A DNA stretch of 6,600 nucleotides. It comes from Kosmotogaceae bacterium. Its GTDB lineage: Bacteria > Thermotogota > Thermotogae > Petrotogales > Kosmotogaceae. The stretch covers positions 1 through 6,600 of the forward strand of contig DLVL01000082.1 of NCBI GenBank assembly GCA_003444085.1, written 5' to 3'. Both the position numbers and the translations under genes were made by a program. The notes under the pieces were generated by a model. The model made no database searches. It saw nothing but the letters and a program-made list of their open reading frames with translations, and was not told where the DNA came from. Shown here piece after piece: positions 1 through 4,916 of this stretch. Numbering within the stretch: the stretch's first letter is position 1; every line of letters starts with the position of its first letter.

Positions 1-86
1 ATTCTGGAAACCTTCAACTGCACCTCAAACCTGCTCTTCTCATCCGCACTTGTTTGCAGGTATACTTGTAATTGAGGTGGAACGAC
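1..86. other. Unresolved left edge upstream of the regulator gene
   Basis: No gene can be assigned with confidence. On the plus strand one frame runs open from the edge to a TAA at 69-71. This would suit the end of an upstream operon gene, 15 bases before the TTG at 87. Another frame ends at a TGA at 73-75. On the minus strand a frame is open from about 104 to the left edge and reads like a beta-hairpin (QLQVYLQT, then a polar turn SADEKS, then RFEVQLKVS), with codon use typical of this genome. It has no convincing start. The stretch is too short to choose between these. Confidence 0.3.
37..66 (+). promoter_or_regulatory. Weak candidate promoter for the regulator-hydrolase operon
   Basis: A TATACT hexamer at 61-66 resembles a -10 box. 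TTCTCA at 37-42 matches 4 of 6 bases of the -35 consensus with an 18-base spacer. There is no extended -10 TG. The predicted transcript would start near 73, immediately before the Shine-Dalgarno at 74-80, leaving a very short leader. If an upstream gene ends at 69-71, this would be an internal operon promoter or a chance match. Confidence 0.3.
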
Positions 87-788
87 TTGTCCAGACACTC
101 CCGGCTACAATGGATTCACAGACGGCTGAAGGACAACAGACATCCTTCAGGCTCTGAAATTGCCCAGGCGTTGAAGATCTCAAGGTCTCAGGTTTATGAA
201 GACATTCATTACATGAAGCACGTGCTGGGAGCTCCCATAAAGCACAGCAGGAAGTTCATGGGTTACCGATACACGTCCAGATACGATTTCCCTGTGCTGT
301 TCGACAGTGCGCTCCGTTCAAATGCAGCAGTAACGTTCTCTGGAACTGTTGCAGAAACAGTTTCGATGTTTCGCAAAGCACTGAATGAAAGAACAGTGTT
401 GAGAATTACTCTGGATAACAAATCCAAGCATCTCTTCAGTTGCTACGGCCTATCTCCAGATGAACTCGTTGCTTTCGGTTTTCTTGACAACCGTCAAAGT
501 CCGGAACTCGTCCAATTACAAAGGGTTAGTTCTGCCGGATTTACAAGGGCAAGGTTCAGAGAAGAGATATTGCTTGGCTCAAGAAGAGCTTTCACCGATG
601 AAGAGATGATGAAGGGTTCTGCTCTAATCAAGGGAAAGGAAGTTGTGTTCTTTTTCTGGAGTGTGAGTGATGTTGTGGACTGGCTTTCCAAGGAAAAAAT
701 CAGAATCATTTCTCCCTCTTCCCTCATAAGAGACTTGAAAGCGATCGCCGAAAAGATCAATGGCTCACTGGACGTGGATAGGTCATGA
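87..788 (+). CDS. HTH/WYL-like transcriptional regulator, divergent WYL motif
   Basis: This is probably a DNA-binding regulator of the WYL-domain type. I choose TTG at 87 as the start (233 aa) because GAGGTGG at 74-80 lies 6 bases upstream. A TTG at 72 in the same frame would overlap that site and add 5 residues. Residues 5-62 look like a winged helix-turn-helix: RLQWIHRRLKDN, then GSEIAQALKISRSQVYEDI as the HTH, then a wing ending GYRYT. Residues 101-150 follow the WYL fold pattern (TVLRIT, then LSPDELVAFGFLDN, then VQLQRV). The signature tripeptide position reads Asp-Glu-Leu at 125-127 instead of Trp-Tyr-Leu. The C-terminus (VVFFFWSVSDVVDWL, then ISPSSLIRDL) resembles a WCX ligand/oligomerisation module. 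The stop overlaps the next start (ATGA), so the two genes should be translationally coupled. The HTH is clear. The WYL assignment is inference from pattern, and ligand and targets are unknown. Confidence 0.65.
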   Translation: MSRHSRLQWIHRRLKDNRHPSGSEIAQALKISRSQVYEDIHYMKHVLGAPIKHSRKFMGYRYTSRYDFPVLFDSALRSNAAVTFSGTVAETVSMFRKALNERTVLRITLDNKSKHLFSCYGLSPDELVAFGFLDNRQSPELVQLQRVSSAGFTRARFREEILLGSRRAFTDEEMMKGSALIKGKEVVFFFWSVSDVVDWLSKEKIRIISPSSLIRDLKAIAEKINGSLDVDRS

Positions 789-2098
789 CAAAGGCTATTT
801 TGATTTTTGGTTCATTATGTCTCTCAATTGTTGCTCTATCTCTCTCCTTGCCCGGGCTTGTTTGGGAAGTTGCATTACCTGAGACTGCAGAAGACGCTAA
901 CCTGCAAGAGAAAGCCTCTGGACAGATCGGATCAAATAGCTACGTGGTCTACGAGATATCTGCTCACGAATGGATGGGAATGGAGTGGAAGAATCACATA
1001 CTGATCCTGACACCGAGAGAAGTTATGACTGATACTATTCTTCTGTTCATTACAGCTGATTATCGCTTCAGGGAGAGAGATCTTATTCCATTTACAATGG
1101 CTGCTAATGCCAATTCTGCAAGAGTAGCGATGCTCTTTGATATTCCAAATCAGCCGCTGTTTGGCGGATTGCGGGAGGACTGGCTCATCAGTTACACGTT
1201 CAAGCAGTTTCTGGAAAGCGGAGACTCTGAGTGGCCAGCACTTCTTCCAATGGTAAGAAGCACAGTAGCTGCCATGAATGTGATTGAAGATGTCATGGCA
1301 AAGGAAGGGGAAAGCGTTGAAGGCTTCATTGTGTCGGGAGGTTCCAAAAGAGGCTGGACCACCTGGTTGTCAGCAGCTACTGATGAAAGAGTTTTGGGAA
1401 TAATCCCGATATCTTACGACACACTCAACCTCAAAGATCAGATGGAACACCAGCTGGTTGCCTGGGGAGATTACAGCCGGTCGATCAGAGAGTATGTTGA
1501 AACAGGTGTTCTTAACTCGCTTGAAGGAGAGCGAGAAGAGGTTCTGTTCAGAATGGTCGACCCCTACACCTACAGAGAAGACATCAAAGTGCCCAAGATT
1601 ATTGTCGTGGGCACTAACGATCCCTACTGGCCTGCAGACGCGGCAGAACTCTACTTCCATGGTCTTGTCGGAGAGAAAGGAATGGTATACGCTCCCAACG
1701 CCGGACACGACGCAGATATATCCAGGGTGCTCTTCTCCATAAAGGCAATGTTCGTGGCACTTGAGAAAGAGGTGGGTTTTCCAGCTATTTCAGCAGTCTA
1801 TCAGCTGAATGAAGACTCTGCAAAGCACTCCTTTTCATTGCACCTGCATGAAGATGATTGGGAGCTATCAGAGATAAGAATCTACACTGCACACAGCGAC
1901 AGCAGAGACATGAGGCAGGCCAGGTGGAATTCACAGACTCTCAAGAGCGCAATCGATGTGGTAGCTCTGGATCAAACCGAGCGTTTCACAGCCGTCTATT
2001 TTGAGGCAGTCTTCTCCCTGGAAGATGCCAGGCTGCTATTTTCCACTCCTATAAGAGTGCTTGAACCGGGGACTGTCCAGGGTAGAACCCAGCAATAA
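785..2098 (+). CDS. PhoPQ-activated pathogenicity-related (PqaA-type) alpha/beta hydrolase, exported or membrane-anchored
   Basis: A 437-aa protein of the PhoPQ-activated pathogenicity-related family (PqaA), which has an alpha/beta-hydrolase fold. The N-terminus has a lysine at position 3 and a hydrophobic segment at about 4-22, consistent with a signal peptide or signal anchor. No clear AxA cleavage site or lipobox is seen. The family hallmark SGGSKRGWTTWL covers 184-195, with Ser187 as the expected nucleophile. GTNDPYWPAD (276-285) supplies the likely acid Asp279, and PNAGH (304-308) the likely catalytic His308. Trp-rich core motifs (EWMGMEWKNH) are also typical. Residues from about 335 on form the extra C-terminal beta-rich region found in this family. 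Start is ATG at 785, overlapping the regulator stop by 4 bases; its own ribosome site is weak, which fits coupling. The substrate is unknown. Salmonella PqaA was linked to antimicrobial peptide resistance, but I would not transfer that role. The family call is strong and the export call is moderate. Confidence 0.85.
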   Translation: MTKAILIFGSLCLSIVALSLSLPGLVWEVALPETAEDANLQEKASGQIGSNSYVVYEISAHEWMGMEWKNHILILTPREVMTDTILLFITADYRFRERDLIPFTMAANANSARVAMLFDIPNQPLFGGLREDWLISYTFKQFLESGDSEWPALLPMVRSTVAAMNVIEDVMAKEGESVEGFIVSGGSKRGWTTWLSAATDERVLGIIPISYDTLNLKDQMEHQLVAWGDYSRSIREYVETGVLNSLEGEREEVLFRMVDPYTYREDIKVPKIIVVGTNDPYWPADAAELYFHGLVGEKGMVYAPNAGHDADISRVLFSIKAMFVALEKEVGFPAISAVYQLNEDSAKHSFSLHLHEDDWELSEIRIYTAHSDSRDMRQARWNSQTLKSAIDVVALDQTERFTAVYFEAVFSLEDARLLFSTPIRVLEPGTVQGRTQQ

Positions 2099-2108
2099 AA
2101 TCGACGTA

Positions 2109-2138
2109 TTGACGTAGTATTAGACCGGGTGATAGAAT
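2109..2138 (+). promoter_or_regulatory. tRNA-Val promoter
   Basis: TTGACG at 2109-2114 (5 of 6 to the -35 consensus), an 18-base spacer, then TAGAAT at 2133-2138 (5 of 6 to -10) preceded by TG at 2130-2131, giving an extended -10. The 12 bases GTGATAGAATCC recur exactly in front of tRNA-Ser. A start 7-8 bases after the -10 would fall at 2145-2146, essentially on the first base of the mature tRNA. The upstream hydrolase gene ends only 10 bases before the -35, with no terminator between. Confidence 0.75.
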
Positions 2139-2145
2139 CCCTTGA

Positions 2146-2220
2146 GGGTGCGTAGCTCAGCGGGAGAGCGCTTCCTTCACACGGAAGAGGTCACAGGTTC
2201 AATCCCTGTCGCACCCACCA
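2146..2220 (+). tRNA. tRNA-Val (anticodon CAC)
   Basis: Complete 75-base tRNA with encoded CCA. The acceptor stem GGGTGCG pairs with CGCACCC over 7 bp. The D arm is GCTC-AGCGGGA-GAGC. The anticodon stem CTTCC/GGAAG encloses the loop TTCACAC, giving anticodon CAC for valine GUG codons. The T arm is ACAGG-TTCAATC-CCTGT. CCA is genomic at 2218-2220. The variable loop is short. All arms are perfect, so the gene should be functional. It is convergent with rng and shares the downstream terminator with it. Confidence 0.97.
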
Positions 2221-2224
2221 AAAC

Positions 2225-2252
2225 GGCCAGGAGCAGGATTTCACTCCTGGCC
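2225..2252. terminator. Bidirectional terminator between tRNA-Val and rng
   Basis: A perfect 9-bp inverted repeat, GGCCAGGAG (2225-2233) and CTCCTGGCC (2244-2252), encloses a 10-base loop. On the plus strand it is followed by the T-rich tail ATTCTTCTTT and would end tRNA-Val transcripts (and read-through from the hydrolase operon). On the minus strand it is followed by GTTTTGG and would end hpf-rng transcripts. The rng stop codon (2241-2243) lies in the loop, and the last rng codons fall in the right-hand plus-strand arm. Only 4 bases separate it from the tRNA CCA end. Confidence 0.8.
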
Positions 2253-3680
2253 ATTCTTCTTTGAGCCCTTGATCTCAAATGATGCTGGGATCGGCCACGT
2301 AAAAGTAAATGACAGTGTGCGCTTAAACGTCTTTGTCAGCTTCTTCTGTACCTCAGGGGTCAGTACTCCTGAAAGATTGTGGAATACTTGCACGTTTGCA
2401 CGCTTGACTGACTTGTCTTCAAACAGCTTTCCAAGATCCCTTACCAGTCTCTGGAAGGTAACGCGCGGAGACTCAATATCCCCGGTCCCCTTACAAACGG
2501 GACAGGATATGAATAGTTTCGTTCCAATCGCAGCAGTGGAGCGTCTTCTGGTCATCTCAAGAAGCCCGAGTTTAGTGAAGCCCAGCACAAATGACTTCGC
2601 CTTGTCTTTCTTCAGTTCTTCGGTGAATGTGTTGACAATCTTCGTGCGGTCTTCATCAGTCTTCATATCGATGAAGTCTATCACAATGATCCCGCCGATG
2701 TTGCGTAATCGCAGATGCCTGGCAATCTGTGAGACTGCTTCAAGGTTTGTGACCAGCGAGGTTTCTGCAACATCCTCTCCCGAAACATTACTGGCAGAGT
2801 TAACATCGATCACAGTCATGGCTTCGGTTCTGTCTATTACAACATTTCCCCCGCTCTCCAGGGGTATGATACGCTTATATATCTCCTTGATCTTCTCGTA
2901 TACGCCTTCAGTGATGAAGGAGTCTCCTTCAACAAAGCGTACAACGGGCTTGAAGCCCGACTTGAATTTGCTTACGCCAGCGACAACATCGTGCCAGAGG
3001 TCTTCGGTGTCTACTACGATCTCCGCTGTATTCTCTGTAAGACGTTCTCTCAGGATGTACTCAACCAGACTGGACTCTTCGTAAAGTATCTTGGGTTTTC
3101 TGCTCCTCTTGAAGGAATCGTTTATCTCTTTCCACTTTGTCCTGAGTCTTTCTATCTCATCTCTGATGTTCTCATCGCCCACACCATAAGCAGCAGTTCT
3201 AAAAATCACGCCTTCCTTCTCGATCAAAGCAGCTTTTGCAATTTTGTAAAGTCTGTCTCTTTCCGCGGCTTCAGTGATCTTTTTCGACACGCCCACGTGC
3301 TTTGAAAACGGTGTGTAAACTACACTTCGCCCGGGGATACTTACTTTGAGCGTAACCTGAGGTCCCTTTGTCCCAATGGCGTCTTTCTTCACCTGCACCA
3401 GAACCTTGCTCCCCTTTCCAAACTTGGATCTGTTCGGAGCATCCTTGAATCTCAGAAATGCATTTCTGCCCACGCCGATATCTACAAACGCGGCTTCAAG
3501 GCTTGGGACAACGTTTTCAACCTTTCCAAGGTAGATATTCCCAGTTACACTGTCATTGTCCAGTTCTTCAAAGAAAACTTCATCAAGATGGCCGTTGTCG
3601 ATCACCGCAATTCTGATCTCCTCTTCCATCTTGCTGAATACTATCGTCTGTGTTCTCTTTCTCTTTTCTATTCGTTCCAC
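2241..3680 (-). CDS. rng: Ribonuclease G (RNase E/G family endoribonuclease)
   Basis: A cytoplasmic endoribonuclease that cuts single-stranded AU-rich RNA in rRNA 5' maturation and mRNA decay. The 479-aa length matches RNase G (E. coli 489 aa) and lacks the long C-terminal scaffold of RNase E. An S1-type RNA-binding segment spans about 35-115 (GNIYLGKVENVVPSLEAAFVDIG). The DNase I-like catalytic core follows, with VIDRTEAMTVIDVNS (Asp292) and GGIIVIDFIDM (Asp335) matching the two magnesium-binding aspartates. TRRRS is at 377-381. CPVCKGTG (393-400) is the zinc-link motif that joins protomers into dimers. It lies 39 bases downstream of hpf in the same frame and is probably cotranscribed. The start is uncertain: the GTG at 3678-3680 is itself part of the ribosome site GGAGGTG. 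The in-frame codon at a proper 6-base distance is ATA at 3669-3671. ATG at residue 18 lacks a ribosome site. The family call is very secure. Confidence 0.95.
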   Translation of the reverse strand: MERIEKRKRTQTIVFSKMEEEIRIAVIDNGHLDEVFFEELDNDSVTGNIYLGKVENVVPSLEAAFVDIGVGRNAFLRFKDAPNRSKFGKGSKVLVQVKKDAIGTKGPQVTLKVSIPGRSVVYTPFSKHVGVSKKITEAAERDRLYKIAKAALIEKEGVIFRTAAYGVGDENIRDEIERLRTKWKEINDSFKRSRKPKILYEESSLVEYILRERLTENTAEIVVDTEDLWHDVVAGVSKFKSGFKPVVRFVEGDSFITEGVYEKIKEIYKRIIPLESGGNVVIDRTEAMTVIDVNSASNVSGEDVAETSLVTNLEAVSQIARHLRLRNIGGIIVIDFIDMKTDEDRTKIVNTFTEELKKDKAKSFVLGFTKLGLLEMTRRRSTAAIGTKLFISCPVCKGTGDIESPRVTFQRLVRDLGKLFEDKSVKRANVQVFHNLSGVLTPEVQKKLTKTFKRTLSFTFTWPIPASFEIKGSKKNGQE

Positions 3681-3690
3681 CTCCGCAGAG

Positions 3691-3716
3691 AAAGGGCCAC
3701 CTCTCGGTGACCCCTT
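3691..3716 (-). promoter_or_regulatory. GNRA-capped hairpin in the hpf-rng intercistronic leader
   Basis: On the sense (minus) strand AAGGGGTCACC pairs with GGTGGCCCTTT over 11 positions, counting two G-U wobbles, around the tetraloop GAGA, a GNRA type. It begins 3 bases after the hpf stop and ends 6 bases before the rng Shine-Dalgarno. It is not followed by a real U run, so it is not a strong intrinsic terminator. It could be an attenuator, a processing or stability element, or a protein-binding site. The loop is a GNRA loop only on the sense strand. Confidence 0.6.
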
Positions 3717-3719
3717 GGT

Positions 3720-4253
3720 TCATTCAGCCATTTCTATCAGACCCACCGAGCCGTTCCTTCTTGTGTACAAGACATTTACCTCATCTGTTTCAACATTCTT
3801 GAAAACGAAAAAGGTATGGCCAAGCATCTCCATTTGTAATAGGGCCTCGTCAACGGTCATTGGTTTAATGGTGAATCTCTTCTTTCTCTGAATCGCATGA
3901 GTATCTTTTTCGTGTTCACCAAAGGAAAAAGAATCCGAAATCTCTCTCGTTGTGACCTTGTGCTTCAGTTTCGACCGTTCCTTGTATCGCTTCAGTCGTC
4001 GTTCGAAGGCATCCGAGAGCGTGTCAACAACGCCATAGAAGTCGCTTCCTTTTTCCTCAACTCGCAGCATTACTCCCGGGAGGTGACTCGTGACCTCGAT
4101 TCTGAAAAACGCCCTCTCTTTCGAGATGCGGATATCCATAGAAATAACCTTGTCTTCACTCACCGCTTTGAAGACTTTGGACATTTTCTTGTCGAGGTAT
4201 TCTCTCATAGCGTCAGTAATGTTGATGTCCTTTGAGTAGACTTTGTAGTCCAC
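3720..4253 (-). CDS. hpf: Ribosome hibernation promoting factor, long form
   Basis: A 177-aa long-form HPF. It binds the decoding centre of the 30S subunit during stress or stationary phase and dimerises ribosomes into inactive 100S particles. Residues 1-98 form the S30AE (RaiA/YfiA-like) domain: DYKVYSKDINITDAMREYLDKK, then basic helix residues ERRLKRYKERSKLK at 84-97. A polar linker covers about 99-122. Residues 123-175 form the C-terminal dimerisation domain with the conserved KPMTVDEALLQMEMLGHTFF and VLYTRRNGSVGLIE segments. The start is GTG at 4251-4253, well supported by AGGAGG 6 bases upstream. It appears to be the first gene of an hpf-rng transcript. A candidate promoter at 4303-4332 and a palindrome at 4290-4304 lie upstream. 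The spacing of 93 bases from the NUDIX stop suggests separate transcription, although no terminator is visible there. Confidence 0.95.
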   Translation of the reverse strand: MDYKVYSKDINITDAMREYLDKKMSKVFKAVSEDKVISMDIRISKERAFFRIEVTSHLPGVMLRVEEKGSDFYGVVDTLSDAFERRLKRYKERSKLKHKVTTREISDSFSFGEHEKDTHAIQRKKRFTIKPMTVDEALLQMEMLGHTFFVFKNVETDEVNVLYTRRNGSVGLIEMAE

Positions 4254-4289
4254 GTGTATCCTCCTCTCGCCGCCGATGAAGATGGCGTC

Positions 4290-4304
4290 ATCTATAGTAT
4301 AGAT
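4290..4304. promoter_or_regulatory. Perfect palindrome over the predicted hpf transcription start (operator candidate)
   Basis: ATCTATAGTATAGAT is a perfect inverted repeat with 7-base arms and one central base. It overlaps the 3' edge of the candidate hpf -10 and is centred on the predicted start point near 4297, a position typical of repressor operators. It is AT-rich, so chance is possible. I do not recognise it as the site of a known regulator. Confidence 0.4.
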
Positions 4305-4332
4305 ATTAACATGGCATGAGGTTGCTTGTGAA
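4303..4332 (-). promoter_or_regulatory. Candidate hpf-rng promoter
   Basis: On the minus strand TTCACA (4327-4332, 5 of 6 to -35) and TAATAT (4303-4308, 4 of 6 to -10) are separated by 18 bases. A TG lies one base before the -10, giving an extended form. Transcription would begin near 4296-4297, leaving a leader of about 43 bases before the GTG. An alternative TATACT lies inside the palindrome but has no -35. Confidence 0.45.
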
Positions 4333-4346
4333 AGACGGGCCAGTGT

Positions 4347-4817
4347 TTACGTATCCTTGGACAATACCTCGGTAAACTGCGCAAGGCTCAACGCATCTGT
4401 GCCAGAATCAACAAGCATTTGAATCAGTCGATTCGGTTTGACATTCAAAACAGGAAGCTCCTCAAAGAATTTCCAGGCCAGGTCGGTAAGAACTGGCTGT
4501 CCCGGGTTGTCAGGATCAGTTCCGATTTTCGCCTCTCCAGAGAACACTCTGCACAGGAAGATCAGTTCAAGCACTTTCTCTTTAAGAAATTCCTGCACAA
4601 AGACCAGTTCATCAGGCACAGCATCAAGATGAGTCTCTTCTTTGATTTCTCTTACCAGCGCCTGTTTGATCGTCTCTCCTTCTTCAACCAGACCACCAGG
4701 GAGACACCAGAAAGATGATCTGTCCTTATGTTCGTGCTTGACCAGCAAGACACGACCTTGTCTAATGAGCAGACCTCTTACTACCGCATAATGGCTCTTT
4801 GTCCTCAAAAAAATCAC
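4347..4817 (-). CDS. NUDIX hydrolase
   Basis: A 156-aa protein with a single NUDIX domain, expected to cleave a nucleoside diphosphate linked to another moiety using bound Mg2+ or Mn2+. The NUDIX box runs from Gly42 to Leu64: G-LVEEG-E-TIKQALV-RE-I-K-EE-T-H-L, with catalytic Arg56, Glu57, Glu60 and Glu61 in place. The usual second glycine is replaced by His63. The strand before it (AVVRGLLIRQGRVLLVKHEH) and WCLPGG at 37-42 are typical of MutT-like proteins. The substrate (8-oxo-dGTP, ADP-ribose, NADH or other) cannot be read from sequence. The start may be GTG at 4815-4817. TTG at 4806-4808 is an alternative, with GGGGTGA serving as ribosome site. The gene is divergent from comM across a short shared promoter region. 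Confidence 0.9.
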   Translation of the reverse strand: MIFLRTKSHYAVVRGLLIRQGRVLLVKHEHKDRSSFWCLPGGLVEEGETIKQALVREIKEETHLDAVPDELVFVQEFLKEKVLELIFLCRVFSGEAKIGTDPDNPGQPVLTDLAWKFFEELPVLNVKPNRLIQMLVDSGTDALSLAQFTEVLSKDT

Positions 4818-4824
4818 CCCGATC

Positions 4825-4833
4825 AGTATAACA
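4825..4833 (-). promoter_or_regulatory. Extended -10 promoter for the NUDIX gene
   Basis: On the minus strand TGTTATACT matches the extended -10 pattern TGnTATAAT with one mismatch. No good -35 is seen 17 bases upstream. The start would fall at or within two bases of the GTG at 4815-4817, allowing a leaderless or near-leaderless mRNA. Confidence 0.5.
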
Positions 4834-4849
4834 TCAACTGCTTATGTGC

Positions 4850-4858
4850 TGCTATAAT
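4850..4858 (+). promoter_or_regulatory. Extended -10 promoter for comM
   Basis: TGCTATAAT is a perfect extended -10 element. The region 17 bases upstream has no good -35, which extended -10 promoters can do without. Transcription from about 4865 gives a leader of about 50 bases. This element lies back to back with the NUDIX -10 at 4825-4833, so polymerase footprints on the two strands should overlap. Confidence 0.55.
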
Positions 4859-4916
4859 CAGAAGAATTGTGAACATCTTCATCTTAGTCTGTACAGAATC
4901 CTGAGGAGGGTGGAAG

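Noticed and set aside
1514..1536. CTCGCT/AGCGAG inverted repeat in the PqaA-type gene
   Set aside because: It is a short stem inside coding sequence with no regulatory context; chance explains it.
1370..1708. Open frames on both strands within the PqaA-type gene
   Set aside because: They overlap the catalytic motifs of the real gene in other frames and have no ribosome site of note.
2103..2116. Direct repeat GACGTA-tt-GACGTA before tRNA-Val
   Set aside because: Two copies of six bases overlapping a -35 box are too little to call a binding site.
2269..3084. Long open frame (271 codons) on the plus strand
   Set aside because: It lies wholly antisense to the certain rng gene, has a low-complexity Ser/Thr-rich translation typical of shadows, and has no recognisable domain.
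3556..4235. Two plus-strand open frames opposite rng and hpf
   Set aside because: They are antisense to securely identified genes, with no motif or promoter support.
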